Shown: piece after piece, positions 29,130-37,569 of the stretch
How positions within the stretch are numbered: the stretch's first letter is position 1
Layout of the letters: each line of letters starts with the position of its first letter
NCBI RefSeq assembly: GCF_000196675.2
Contig: NC_015312.1
Span: 2,356,001-2,420,000, forward strand
Direction: 5' to 3'
Length of the DNA stretch: 64,000 nt
From: Pseudonocardia benzenivorans CB1190
Lineage (GTDB): Bacteria; Actinomycetota; Actinomycetes; Mycobacteriales; Pseudonocardiaceae
Notes under the pieces: model-generated
Seen by the model: only the letters and a program-made list of their open reading frames with translations
Told to the model about the DNA's origin: nothing
The model's database searches: none
Translations under genes and position numbers: made by a program

Positions 29130-29519
29130 ATGAGTGAGAACATTTCGGCACGGCCCGACGAGCGCCATTCCGGTGCCCAGAAGGTGGTATTCCTCTGTTT
29201 CACCGAGCCGGCCGAGGGAGTGTCCTCCGACGAGGACATCCGGCCGAACCTCGACTCGCACAAGCAGTGGCTCTCCGACATCGAGAGGTCGGCCCAGCTG
29301 CTCTTCGCGGGCCCGATGCTCGGCGACGACTACCGCTACTCGGGCTCGGGGCTGCTCGTCCTGCGCGCCGGGTCGATCGCCGAGGCGAAGGAGATCGCCG
29401 ATCGCGACCCGTTCCATTCCCAGGGCCTGCGGTCGTACCGAATCGTCCCGTGGCAGCTCAACGAGGGCTCGTTCGACGTGCGGATGACGCTGTCGGACAC
29501 CCGGTTCGAAATCCTGTGA
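29130..29519 (+). CDS. YciI-like (dimeric alpha-beta barrel) protein
   Basis: A 129-aa protein of the YciI/muconolactone-isomerase-like ferredoxin fold: LDSHKQWLSDIERSAQLLFA, GPMLGDDYRYSGSGLLVLRA, then EIADRDPFHSQGLRSYRIVP. Residues HKQWL and the DPF motif are the family hallmarks. YciI-like proteins often accompany aromatic degradation, but no specific reaction can be assigned. AAAGGAG precedes the ATG. It is divergent from the flavin reductase and probably co-transcribed with the DoxX gene 43 nt downstream. Confidence 0.8.
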   Translation: MSENISARPDERHSGAQKVVFLCFTEPAEGVSSDEDIRPNLDSHKQWLSDIERSAQLLFAGPMLGDDYRYSGSGLLVLRAGSIAEAKEIADRDPFHSQGLRSYRIVPWQLNEGSFDVRMTLSDTRFEIL

Positions 29520-29562
29520 ACGGGGTCGGAGGCCGAGCCCGCCGAGAGTCGAGGAGAAGATG

Positions 29563-30096
29563 ATGGGACCGGACATCGGACTTCTGGTCGTTCGAGCCCT
29601 GCTCGGGTTCGTCCTTTTCGCGCACGCCACCCAGAAACTGCTCGGATGGTTCCACGGGCCGGGACTCGGCGGGGCGACGACGGTGTTCGAGGCGTTGGGC
29701 CAGCGTCCGGGACGGCGGATGGCGGTGCTCGCGTCGCTGTGCGAGCTCGTCGCCGCGGTCCTGCTCGCCCTCGGGATCGCGACGCCTGTGGGCGTGGCCG
29801 TCGGGACCGGCACGATGCTGGTCGCGGGGGCCGCGTCGACCATGAGGTCGGGCTCGCGGTGGAACACGGGCGGCGGAGGGGAGTACCCGCTGGTGCTCGC
29901 GGTCGTGGTGGCGACGGTCGGCTTCACCGGTCCCGGTGGGTACTCCGTCGATGCCGTCCTCGGGCTCGCGACGCTCGAGGCCGACGTCCGGGTCGGCGCG
30001 ATCGCAGCGGCCGTCGCGATCGTGGTGGCCGCGTTCCCGATCGTGCGGACCCGCCGGGAGCTGCGGCCGGAGACCCGCGTGGCCAGGACCGGCTGA
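29563..30096 (+). CDS. DoxX family membrane protein
   Basis: A 177-aa protein with four to five transmembrane helices. The DoxX signature is RALLGFVLFAHATQKLLGWF, then GLGGATTVFEALGQRPGRRM, CELVAAVLLALGIATPVGV and SGSRWNTGGGGEYPLVLAVV. DoxX-like proteins are linked to quinone or thiol redox in membranes, and some accompany aromatic catabolism. Two adjacent ATG codons exist; the second (29563) has the better 6-nt spacing to GAGGAG. A strong terminator follows. Confidence 0.85.
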   Translation: MGPDIGLLVVRALLGFVLFAHATQKLLGWFHGPGLGGATTVFEALGQRPGRRMAVLASLCELVAAVLLALGIATPVGVAVGTGTMLVAGAASTMRSGSRWNTGGGGEYPLVLAVVVATVGFTGPGGYSVDAVLGLATLEADVRVGAIAAAVAIVVAAFPIVRTRRELRPETRVARTG

Positions 30097-30144
30097 CCGA
30101 CGCCGCACCCCGCCACACGGGTCGTCCCAGACCGGGCGACCTGG

Positions 30145-30173
30145 GCGGCGGGCCGTCCGGGACGGCCCGCCGC
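30145..30173. terminator. Bidirectional hairpin terminator between DoxX and SDR genes
   Basis: GCGGCGGGCCGTCC and GGACGGCCCGCCGC pair almost without loop (effective loop 5 nt). It stands between convergent genes and can end transcription from both sides. Confidence 0.75.
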
Positions 30174-30180
30174 ACCGCTC

Positions 30181-31029
30181 TCAGCCGGGAGTGTGGTTGT
30201 AGCCGGGCAGGATCAGGTGGCCCGCGTCGATCGGCAGGGCCACGCCGGTGATGTCCTTGGCGTCGTCGGACACGAGGAACAGGACGCCGTTGGACAGGGT
30301 CTGGGGGTCCAGGAGCCGCCGGTCCTTCAGCGCGGTCCAGTTCCTCGTCGCGTCCCAGAGATCGGAGTGGCCGGCGCCGGGGAAGATCAGGTTGTCGTAG
30401 AGCCCCTGCCAGTCCACGATCTTGGTGTTCGCGGCTCCCGGGCAGATCGCGTTGCAGCGGATGCCGTAGCCGCCGAGCTCGAGCGCGACGTTCTTCATCA
30501 GCATGACGACCCCGGCCTTCGACACGTTGTAGTGCGTGTAGCCGGGGCCGGTCTCGATCGCGTTGATCGAGGCCGTCATGCAGATCGCCCCCCGGCCCCG
30601 CTCGATCATGTGCGGGGCGACGGCCTTGGCCGCCCGCCACATGCCGGACAGGTTGATGTCGATCATCTGGGTCCAGCGTTCTTCGCTCATCTCCCAGAAG
30701 TTCTCGATGCTCAGCACGCCGTGGTTGGCCACCAGGATGTCGATCTGGCCGAACTCGGACAGGCCGGCGGCGACGGCCCCGTCCAGTGCCTCCTGCGACC
30801 GCGCGTCGCCCTCGACGGCGATGATGCGGCGGTCGAGTTCCTCGACCCCCTTGACGGTCTCGGCCAGGTCGTCGCTGCCGGAGAGCTCGTACTCGATGCT
30901 CTCGACACTGCCCGGCACGTCGACCGCGATGATGTCGGCGCCCTCACGGGCCAAGGTCAGGGCGTGCGAGCGGCCCTGACCGCGCCCTGCGCCGGTGATC
31001 AGTGCGACCTTGCCGTCGAGCTTTCCCAT
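30181..31029 (-). CDS. Mycofactocin-type SDR oxidoreductase
   Basis: A 282-aa short-chain dehydrogenase. It has the TIGR03971-like N-terminus (KVALITGAGRGQGRSHALTL, then a long segment before DDLAETVKGVEELDRRIIAV), NHG in place of NAG, a catalytic Ser in MTASINAIE, and Y-x3-K (YNVSK). Members of this type are thought to carry a trapped NAD that needs mycofactocin as external electron carrier. AGGAGG precedes the ATG. It is downstream of the Baeyer-Villiger monooxygenase with a 31-nt gap, so it probably makes the ketone used by that enzyme or oxidises the resulting alcohol. Confidence 0.9.
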   Translation of the reverse strand: MGKLDGKVALITGAGRGQGRSHALTLAREGADIIAVDVPGSVESIEYELSGSDDLAETVKGVEELDRRIIAVEGDARSQEALDGAVAAGLSEFGQIDILVANHGVLSIENFWEMSEERWTQMIDINLSGMWRAAKAVAPHMIERGRGAICMTASINAIETGPGYTHYNVSKAGVVMLMKNVALELGGYGIRCNAICPGAANTKIVDWQGLYDNLIFPGAGHSDLWDATRNWTALKDRRLLDPQTLSNGVLFLVSDDAKDITGVALPIDAGHLILPGYNHTPG

Positions 31030-31060
31030 GACGGTCCTCCTGGTTGGGAATCGTGGGCGG

Positions 31061-32704
31061 TCAGGCGGGGGTGCGGGCGGGCGCGGTGAAGCGGAACCCT
31101 GGGTAGTCGTTGTCCTTGGCCTCGCGCAGCCGCTCGGCGTAGGCGCCGAGACCGGCCATGTAGAACATGATCGTGACGGGCTTGCCCGGGACGTTGGCGC
31201 CGTTGATCCACGAGTCGGCCTTCGGGAACAGCGTCGAGTTCCCGATCTCGTCGCAGGTCGCGACCCACGCCGACTCGGTCTCGGCCGCGGGCTCGATCGT
31301 GTCCATGCCGGTCTTCTGCAGGTGCCGGATCGCGTCGGCGATCCACTCGATCTGCACCTCGTCGGCGGGCGGCTGGTTGGTGAAGGGCCCCATCGGCCCG
31401 AACATCATGAACATGTTCGGGAAGCCGCTGGTCATCAGCCCGAGGTGCGTCGTCGGCCGGTGCGCCCAGTGGTCGGCGAGGTCGACGCCGCCGCGGCCGG
31501 TGTGTGCGATCTTGAGCGTATTGCCGGTGACGGCGTCGAAGCCGGTGGCGAACACGATCACGTCGAGGTCGTACTCGGCGTTCGTCGTCCGGACACCGCG
31601 CGGGGTGATCTCGACGATCGGGTCGGACCTGACGTCGACGAGCGCGACGTTGTCGCGGTTGTAGGTCTCGAAGTAGCCGTCGCAGCAGAGCGGGCGCTTC
31701 GCGTAGAGGTCGGTCGGCGTCAGCATGCGCGCGGTCTCCGGGTCCGTGACGGTCTCGGCGATCTTGCGCTTGATGAAGTCGGTCGCCGCGTTGTTCGCGA
31801 ACAGGTCGACGCCGATGTCGCTGAAGGTGGCGAACATGAACTGGAAGCCCCCGCCGTGGTCCCACCACTTCTCGAAGACCGCCTCACGCTCCTCGTCGCT
31901 GACGGCGCTCGCCGGCGTGGTGCTCTCCGCGAAGCCGAAGCCGGTGATCGAGTTGCGCACGTGCTGCCAGTAGCCCTCGTAGTCGGCACGGATGGAGGCG
32001 AGGAAGTCCGCGTCGATCGCGCCGTGGCGCGCCGGGACGCTGTACTGGGCCGAGCGTTGGAAGACCGTCAGATGGTCGGCCTCGGGCGCGATCTCGGTGA
32101 TGACCTGCACGCCGCTGGAGCCGGTGCCGATGACGCCCACGCGCTTGCCCGCGAAGCTCGTGCCGGACTGCGGCCAGCGGGCGGTGTGGAAGATCTCGCC
32201 GGTGAAGCTCCCCTGGCCGGGGAAGGCCGGCATGTTCGTCGACGACAGCAGGCCGACGCCCTCGATGAGGAACCGGGCGGCCAGCCGCTCGCCCGCATCC
32301 GTGACGACGAGCCAGCGGTTGACGTCCTCGTCGAACGTCGCGCTGAGGATCCGGGTCTCGAGGGTGATACTGCGGCGCAGGTCGTAGCGGTCGGCGACGT
32401 GGTTGAGGTAGGCGAGGATCTCGGGTTGACGCGGGTAGCGCTCGCTCCACTGCCACGTGTCGAAGAGGTCCCGGTCGAACGAGTAGCAGTACGCGGTGAC
32501 CTCGGTGTCGGCGCGGGCCCCGGGGTAGCAGTTCCAGTACCAGGTCCCCCCGACGCCGGGCGCGTCGTCGAAGGCCCGGACGTCGAGGCCGAGATCGTTG
32601 CGCAGGACGTGAAGGGCGAGGAGTCCGGCGAAGCCGGTGCCGATGACGACGGCATCCAGCTCGACCGGCTCGACGCCGTCTCGGTTGTCGGTCGGTCCGC
32701 TCAT
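31061..32704 (-). CDS. Baeyer-Villiger flavin monooxygenase (cyclohexanone monooxygenase-like)
   Basis: A 547-aa class B flavoprotein that inserts oxygen next to a ketone, giving an ester or lactone. FAD motif VVIGTGFAGLLALHVLR, then GVGGTWYWNCYPGARADTEV, the BVMO fingerprint FTGEIFHTARWP (F-x-G-x3-H-x3-W) and the NADPH motif VIGTGSSGVQVI are all present. The ATG at 32704 has no Shine-Dalgarno. The predicted -10 (32717-32712) puts the transcript start at about 32704, so the message may be leaderless. It is the first gene of an operon with an SDR, behind an activator box. Confidence 0.93.
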   Translation of the reverse strand: MSGPTDNRDGVEPVELDAVVIGTGFAGLLALHVLRNDLGLDVRAFDDAPGVGGTWYWNCYPGARADTEVTAYCYSFDRDLFDTWQWSERYPRQPEILAYLNHVADRYDLRRSITLETRILSATFDEDVNRWLVVTDAGERLAARFLIEGVGLLSSTNMPAFPGQGSFTGEIFHTARWPQSGTSFAGKRVGVIGTGSSGVQVITEIAPEADHLTVFQRSAQYSVPARHGAIDADFLASIRADYEGYWQHVRNSITGFGFAESTTPASAVSDEEREAVFEKWWDHGGGFQFMFATFSDIGVDLFANNAATDFIKRKIAETVTDPETARMLTPTDLYAKRPLCCDGYFETYNRDNVALVDVRSDPIVEITPRGVRTTNAEYDLDVIVFATGFDAVTGNTLKIAHTGRGGVDLADHWAHRPTTHLGLMTSGFPNMFMMFGPMGPFTNQPPADEVQIEWIADAIRHLQKTGMDTIEPAAETESAWVATCDEIGNSTLFPKADSWINGANVPGKPVTIMFYMAGLGAYAERLREAKDNDYPGFRFTAPARTPA

Positions 32705-32739
32705 GGCACCGATCGTCAGCGACGCCCGTCACAGCGTGC

Positions 32740-32756
32740 TGTCCCAATTCGGTACG
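32740..32756 (-). promoter_or_regulatory. 17-bp activator box, BVMO operon
   Basis: TGTCCCAATTCGGTACG, with a weaker right arm. On the minus strand GACGAT (32717-32712) starts 23 nt beyond the box. Confidence 0.6.
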
Positions 32757-32763
32757 TGGCCCG

Positions 32764-32780
32764 TGTTCCAGATTCGTACA
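32764..32780 (+). promoter_or_regulatory. 17-bp activator box, thiolase-like operon
   Basis: TGTTCCAGATTCGTACA. TACGGT (32803-32808) starts 23 nt after the last base of the box. This box and the one at 32740 are 24 nt apart, start to start. Confidence 0.65.
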
Positions 32781-32831
32781 AGTGCCCGGCGCCGCGGTTG
32801 CCTACGGTCGGCGCAACGGAGGGAGGGGAAC

Positions 32832-33974
32832 ATGGCGTGGATTCGGGGAGCCGGGCTGACCGCGTTCGGTCGTCTGCCGGGCAGGGACGCGTCGGGTTGG
32901 CAGGCGACCGCGGCGAGGCTCGCGATGGCCGATGCCGGGGTGCGCCCGCAGGACGTCGACGGCCTGATCGTGGGGTATGCGACGACGCTCGACCACCTGA
33001 TGCCGGCGAACCTGCTGGGGGAGTACCTCGGAATCACACCGAGGGTCGCGCTGGGCGCGGCCGTGGGCGGCGCGACGGGGCTCGCGATGGTCGCGCAGGC
33101 GGCGTCCCTGGTCGACTCCGGTGCTGCCTCGACGGTGCTCGTCGTCGCCGGGGAGGACAGGGCCAGCGGCCAGAGCACGCAGGTCTCGACGAGCACCCTC
33201 GCGCAGGTCGGCCACCGCCGCTACGAGGTGCCGATCGGGGCGACCGTGCCGCAGTACTACGCGCTCCTCGCCTCGGCGTACCTGCACGAGCACGGCCTCG
33301 ACCCGCGCGACGGGCTGGCTCCGCTCGCGGTCGCGATGCGCGCCCACGCGGCCCGCCGCGACGGCGCACAGTTCCGCGAGCCGGTCACCGTCGACGACGT
33401 CGTGGCCTCCCGCCCGGTCGCCGCGCCGTTGCATCTGCTCGACTGCTGCCCGATCTCCGACGGCGGGGCCGCGGTCCTGGTCGGGCCCGGCGGCTCGGCG
33501 CGTGACGTCGAGATCGCGGGTACGGGACAGGCCCACCTGCACCAGCACATCAGCGAGGCCGATCCGCACGAGTTCGGGGCCCGGTTGTCGGCCGGGCGGG
33601 CGCTGACCGCGGCCGGCGTCGAGATCGACGACGTCGACGTCTTCGGCATCTACGACAGCTTCACCATCACCCTCGCGCTCCTGCTCGAGGAACTCGGACT
33701 CGCACGGCCCGGACGGGCCGGGGCCGCGGCAGCCGACGGTTGCTTCGACCTCGACGGCCCCACGCCGGTCAACACCCACGGCGGGCTGCTGTCCTACGGA
33801 CACTGCGGCGTCGGAGGCGGGATGGCGCACCTGGTCGAGGTCGTCTTGCAGCTGCGCGGCGAGGCGGGTGACCGACAGGTCGGCGGCGCCGCGCAGGGCC
33901 TCGTGCACGCCGACGGCGGCGTCATGTCCGCGCACGTCACCGCTGTCCTGCGCACATCGGGAGGTGCAGCGTGA
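32832..33974 (+). CDS. Thiolase-like protein (SCP2/Ltp type), possible retro-aldolase
   Basis: A 380-aa thiolase-fold protein. The N-terminal segment GGATGLAMVAQAASLVDSG lacks the nucleophilic Cys of true thiolases. The C-terminal half keeps VNTHGGLLSYGHCGVGGGMA. It overlaps a DUF35 gene by 4 nt. Thiolase-like proteins of the Ltp2 type pair with DUF35 partners and cleave beta-hydroxyacyl-CoA by retro-aldol chemistry in steroid side-chain degradation, so an aldolase role is plausible. GGGAGGGG precedes the ATG. It is first in an operon with DUF35, an acyl-CoA ligase and a cyclase. Confidence 0.88.
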   Translation: MAWIRGAGLTAFGRLPGRDASGWQATAARLAMADAGVRPQDVDGLIVGYATTLDHLMPANLLGEYLGITPRVALGAAVGGATGLAMVAQAASLVDSGAASTVLVVAGEDRASGQSTQVSTSTLAQVGHRRYEVPIGATVPQYYALLASAYLHEHGLDPRDGLAPLAVAMRAHAARRDGAQFREPVTVDDVVASRPVAAPLHLLDCCPISDGGAAVLVGPGGSARDVEIAGTGQAHLHQHISEADPHEFGARLSAGRALTAAGVEIDDVDVFGIYDSFTITLALLLEELGLARPGRAGAAAADGCFDLDGPTPVNTHGGLLSYGHCGVGGGMAHLVEVVLQLRGEAGDRQVGGAAQGLVHADGGVMSAHVTAVLRTSGGAA

Positions 33975-34291
33975 ACGACTGGACCGACGGCGAGCCGCGC
34001 GTCGTCGTGAGCGGGTGCGACGACTGCGGTCACCGCTGGTACCTGCGCCGCGAATGCTGCCCGCGCTGCGGCGGGCCGGTGAACGAACGCATCAGCGAGG
34101 GCGGCGGCCGCGTGACCGCGACGACGGTGGGGGACCGGGGCGCGATCGCACTCGTCGACCTCTCCGAGGGTGTGCGGGTGCTGGGCCGCTGCGACCCGAC
34201 GCTGCGGCCGGGCACCGCCGTCCGGCTGACGTTCCACGCCGAGGCGGGCGAGCCCGTCGCGGTGCCCTACTTCGAGGCGGAGAGCACGTGA
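33971..34291 (+). CDS. DUF35 OB-fold protein with zinc ribbon
   Basis: A 106-aa protein: a rubredoxin-like zinc ribbon (CDDCGHRWYLRRECCPRCGG, four Cys) followed by an OB fold (ALVDLSEGVRVLGRCDPTLR and VRLTFHAEAG). DUF35 proteins bind acyl-CoA and form obligate complexes with thiolase-like partners. GTG 33971 overlaps the thiolase-like stop and its own end overlaps the ligase start (GTGA), giving tight coupling of the three proteins. Confidence 0.92.
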   Translation: MNDWTDGEPRVVVSGCDDCGHRWYLRRECCPRCGGPVNERISEGGGRVTATTVGDRGAIALVDLSEGVRVLGRCDPTLRPGTAVRLTFHAEAGEPVAVPYFEAEST

Positions 34292-36402
34292 CCGACCTGT
34301 CGTTCTTCCACACCCCGGGGTCGGTCGCCGTGATCGGCGCCTCCGACAACCCCGACAAGATCGGCGGCCGGCCGATCGAGTACATGACGACGCTCGGCTA
34401 CCGGGGCGCGCTCTACCCGGTCAACCCGAGCCGTCCGATGATCCAGGGCCTGCCCGCGTTCGGATCGGTCGACAGCCTGCCCGAGGTTCCCGAGGTCGCC
34501 GTCGTCGCGGTCCCGGGGCAGGCTGCGGTCGACGCGGTCGAGACCTGCGCGCGGCTCGGGGTGCGCGGCTGCGTCGTCATGTCCTCGGGGTTCGGCGAGA
34601 CGCCCGATCCCGACGGCCGCCGTTGTCAGGAGGAGATGCTGCGCGCCGCACGCCGAACCGGGATGCGCATCGTCGGCCCCAACACCCAGGGTCTCGCGAG
34701 CTTCGGGTCCGGAGCGGTGCTCGGCTTCTCGACGATGTTCACCGAGCTGCCGCCGGCCGACGGGCCGGTCGCCGTCGTCAGCCAGAGCGGAGCGATGTGC
34801 TCGGTGCCCTACGGGGTCCTGCGCCGGCGGGGGGTCGGCGTGCGGTACGCCCACGCGACGGGTAACGACGCCGACGTCAGCGCCGCCGAGCTCGCCGCGG
34901 CGGTCGTGGCCGACCCGGCCGTCCGGCTCCTGGTGCTCTACCTCGAGGACATCCGGCACCCGGCCGCGGTCGAGGAGCTGGCCGACGTGGCGACGAGCCG
35001 CGGCGTGCCGGTCGTCGCGCTCGCGGGCGGGCGCAGCGCCGGTGGCCGGCGCGCCGCCGCCTCGCACACCGGGGCGCTGGCGAACGAGACGCGCGTCGTC
35101 GACGCCTTCTTCGAACGGCTCGGCATCTGGCGGGCCCGGCACTCCGCGGACCTGACCGCCGCGGTCGACCTCTACCTCCAGGGTGCCGCACAGCCCCGCT
35201 CGCCCGCCGCAGGGGAACAGGGGCTCGCGATCGTCAGCAACTCCGGCGCGATCTGTGTGCTGGCCGCCGATGCCGCCGCCGACCACGACCTGGACCTGGC
35301 GACGTTCACCACGCACAGCCGCGAGCGTCTGGGCGCGGCGTTGCCGGCGTTCGCGGCGACCGCGAACCCCGTCGACGTCACCGCCGCCCTGATGACCGAC
35401 AGCAGCCTGTTCGGCAAGGTCCTGCCGGTCATCGGCGCGGACCCCGGGGTCGACGCGTGCGTCGTCGGCATCCCGGTCGCCGGCCGCGGCTACGACGTCG
35501 CGACGATCGCCGCCGACGTGCGCGCGTTCGCGCAGGACAGCGGCGTTCCGGTGGCGGTGGCGATCGCCCAGCCCGACGTGGGTGCCGTCTTCCGCGACGC
35601 AGGGCTCGCCGTGTTCGACGACGAGGGCGCCGCCGTCGCGGCGTTGGCGCAGGTGAGGCGACACGGCGAGATCGCCGCGGCTGCTCCGGGCCGCGGCCGG
35701 CTCTCGACGCGCCGCCCCGGGGCCTCGGTGCACACCCTCGACGAGGCCGACAGCCTCGCCGCGCTCGCTGCGCTGGGCCTCGCGACCGTCGCCGCCACGC
35801 GCTGTGCGGACGCGGACGCGGCCGTCGCGGCGTTCGACGCGCTCGGGGGCGTGCCCGTCGTCGTCAAGGGCTGTACCGCTGCGATCACTCACAAGTCCGA
35901 CCTGGGCCTGGTGCGGCTCGGCCTGACCGACGCCGAGGAGGTCGCGCGGGCCGCCCGCGACGTCGTGGACATCATGGCGCGCAACGGGGTCGCCGAGGGC
36001 GCGGTGCTCGTCGCGCCGATGGTCAGGGGCGCACTCGAGGTGATGGTCGGTGCGCACCTCGACCCGTCGTTCGGGCCGGTCGTCGTGCTCGGCGCCGGCG
36101 GGACGGGCGTCGAGGCCGTGCCCGACGTCCGGGTGCTCCTGCCCCCGTTCACCGCCGCCGACGCGCGCGCGGCGGTCGCCTCGCTGCGCATGGCGCCACT
36201 GCTGGGCCCGGTGCGCGGGGACGCGGCCGCCGACGTGGACGCGTGGGTCGACATGGCCGTGCGGCTCGGTCGGGAGATGGTGCGGCCCGGGTCGCGGATC
36301 GCGAGTGTGGACGCGAACCCGGTGATGTTGCACCGCGGTGTCGGCGCGGGGGCGGTCGCGGTCGACGCGCTCGTGCTCGTCGACGGCGGCGCGGAGCTCT
36401 GA
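34288..36402 (+). CDS. Acyl-CoA synthetase, ADP-forming type (fused alpha and beta domains)
   Basis: A 704-aa protein with a CoA-binding domain (SVAVIGASDNPDKIGGRPIE), a succinyl-CoA-ligase-like domain with the conserved His in ASHTGALANE, and a C-terminal ATP-grasp domain (VVVKGCTAAITHKSDLGLVR; VMVGAHLDPSFGPVVVLGAG). It activates a carboxylic acid to its CoA ester. In this operon it would prepare the acid for the thiolase-like/DUF35 pair. GTG 34288 overlaps the DUF35 stop. Some members of this fold act as acyl-CoA transferases or have other roles, so the substrate is open. Confidence 0.88.
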   Translation: MTDLSFFHTPGSVAVIGASDNPDKIGGRPIEYMTTLGYRGALYPVNPSRPMIQGLPAFGSVDSLPEVPEVAVVAVPGQAAVDAVETCARLGVRGCVVMSSGFGETPDPDGRRCQEEMLRAARRTGMRIVGPNTQGLASFGSGAVLGFSTMFTELPPADGPVAVVSQSGAMCSVPYGVLRRRGVGVRYAHATGNDADVSAAELAAAVVADPAVRLLVLYLEDIRHPAAVEELADVATSRGVPVVALAGGRSAGGRRAAASHTGALANETRVVDAFFERLGIWRARHSADLTAAVDLYLQGAAQPRSPAAGEQGLAIVSNSGAICVLAADAAADHDLDLATFTTHSRERLGAALPAFAATANPVDVTAALMTDSSLFGKVLPVIGADPGVDACVVGIPVAGRGYDVATIAADVRAFAQDSGVPVAVAIAQPDVGAVFRDAGLAVFDDEGAAVAALAQVRRHGEIAAAAPGRGRLSTRRPGASVHTLDEADSLAALAALGLATVAATRCADADAAVAAFDALGGVPVVVKGCTAAITHKSDLGLVRLGLTDAEEVARAARDVVDIMARNGVAEGAVLVAPMVRGALEVMVGAHLDPSFGPVVVLGAGGTGVEAVPDVRVLLPPFTAADARAAVASLRMAPLLGPVRGDAAADVDAWVDMAVRLGREMVRPGSRIASVDANPVMLHRGVGAGAVAVDALVLVDGGAEL

Positions 36403-36421
36403 TCCGGGCGACGATCAGCCG

Positions 36422-37423
36422 ATGACCGACCCTACGTTCCCGACCTACGCCCAGCTCCTCGCGCGGACGGACGCTCCTCCCGGCTCCGCGTGGGGGGTCT
36501 GGGGCGCCGGCGACGAGATCGGCACTCTCAACCACCTCACGCCCGAACGGGTCCGCGACGCCGCGGCGCTCGTGCGCACGGGGGAGCGGATCCGGCTGGA
36601 CCACCCGCTCGAGGCGTTCGACCCGCCACCCGCGCCGGCCCGCAAGCTGCTGCGGCACACGATGTTCGGAGCGAACGAGCATCACCGCGACGAGTACCTC
36701 GACGGCTTTTACACCCAGGGCAGCAGCCAGCTCGACGGGCTGCGCCACTTCGCCCATCCCGAGCACGGCTTCTACAACGGGACCGATCCCGGCCGCCTGC
36801 AGCCGGGGTTGCCGACGCTCGGGGTGAACCGCTACTCCGAGCACGGCATCGTCGGGCGCGGGGTGCTGGTCGACGTCGAGGCCCACCTGCGGGCTCGCGG
36901 CCACCTCATCGACCACGACGCCGGTGAGCCGATCGAGGTCGCAACGGTCGTCGAGGCGGCGGCCGGGCAGGGCGTCGAGCTGCGACCGGGCGACATCCTG
37001 ATGGTCCGCACCGGCTGGGGGCACCACTACCTCCGCGAGCTCGACCCGGACGGCAGGCGCGCGCTCACACCGCTGCGGGCCTCCGGCCTGGCGGCGTCCC
37101 TGGAGACTGTCGAGTGGCTGTGGGACAACAGGTTCGCGGTCGTCGCGAGCGACACGTTCGCCGTCGAGGCGTGGCCCGCGCCCGAGGACTCGCCGTTCCT
37201 CACCGCCGCCGAGCGCGCCGGTACCGACCGGATCCCGCACAGCGGGCTGATGCATCGTGTGCTGATCCCGTTGCTGGGCATGGTCCTCGGCGAGCTGTGG
37301 GCGCTCGACGAGCTCGCGGCCGCCTGCGCCGCCGACGGCCGCTGGGACTGCATGCTCGTCGCGACGCCGCTCAACCTCACCGGCGGCGTGGGTTCGCCGA
37401 GCAACGCCGTCGCGATCCGCTGA
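36422..37423 (+). CDS. Cyclase-family (kynurenine formamidase-like) metal hydrolase
   Basis: A 333-aa protein of the cyclase superfamily (PF04199). The region GSSQLDGLRHFAHPEHGFYN corresponds to the metal-binding H-x-G-T-H-x-D segment, with S-Q-L-D-G-L-R-H here. Also seen are LRPGDILMVRTGWGHHYL and VVASDTFAVEAWP. Such enzymes hydrolyse cyclic amides or lactones, which fits opening of a lactone formed by the Baeyer-Villiger enzyme, but this is inference. It follows the ligase by 19 nt and ends before a strong terminator. Confidence 0.85.
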   Translation: MTDPTFPTYAQLLARTDAPPGSAWGVWGAGDEIGTLNHLTPERVRDAAALVRTGERIRLDHPLEAFDPPPAPARKLLRHTMFGANEHHRDEYLDGFYTQGSSQLDGLRHFAHPEHGFYNGTDPGRLQPGLPTLGVNRYSEHGIVGRGVLVDVEAHLRARGHLIDHDAGEPIEVATVVEAAAGQGVELRPGDILMVRTGWGHHYLRELDPDGRRALTPLRASGLAASLETVEWLWDNRFAVVASDTFAVEAWPAPEDSPFLTAAERAGTDRIPHSGLMHRVLIPLLGMVLGELWALDELAAACAADGRWDCMLVATPLNLTGGVGSPSNAVAIR

Positions 37424-37525
37424 CGACCGCGACCCCGACCCGCCTCCGCTGCGCCGGGCCCTGCGCGACCCCGGGTCGAGCTCGACACCCGGCACAGGGG
37501 CCGGCGCCCGGTCCGGACATGCCGC

Positions 37526-37555
37526 GGCCGCCGTCCCCGGTGGGGGACGGCGGCC
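37526..37555. terminator. Bidirectional hairpin terminator
   Basis: GGCCGCCGTCCCC and GGGGACGGCGGCC form a 13-bp stem with loop GGTG between the convergent cyclase and LLM genes. Confidence 0.8.
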
Positions 37556-37569
37556 GTGTCGGAGAGAAC

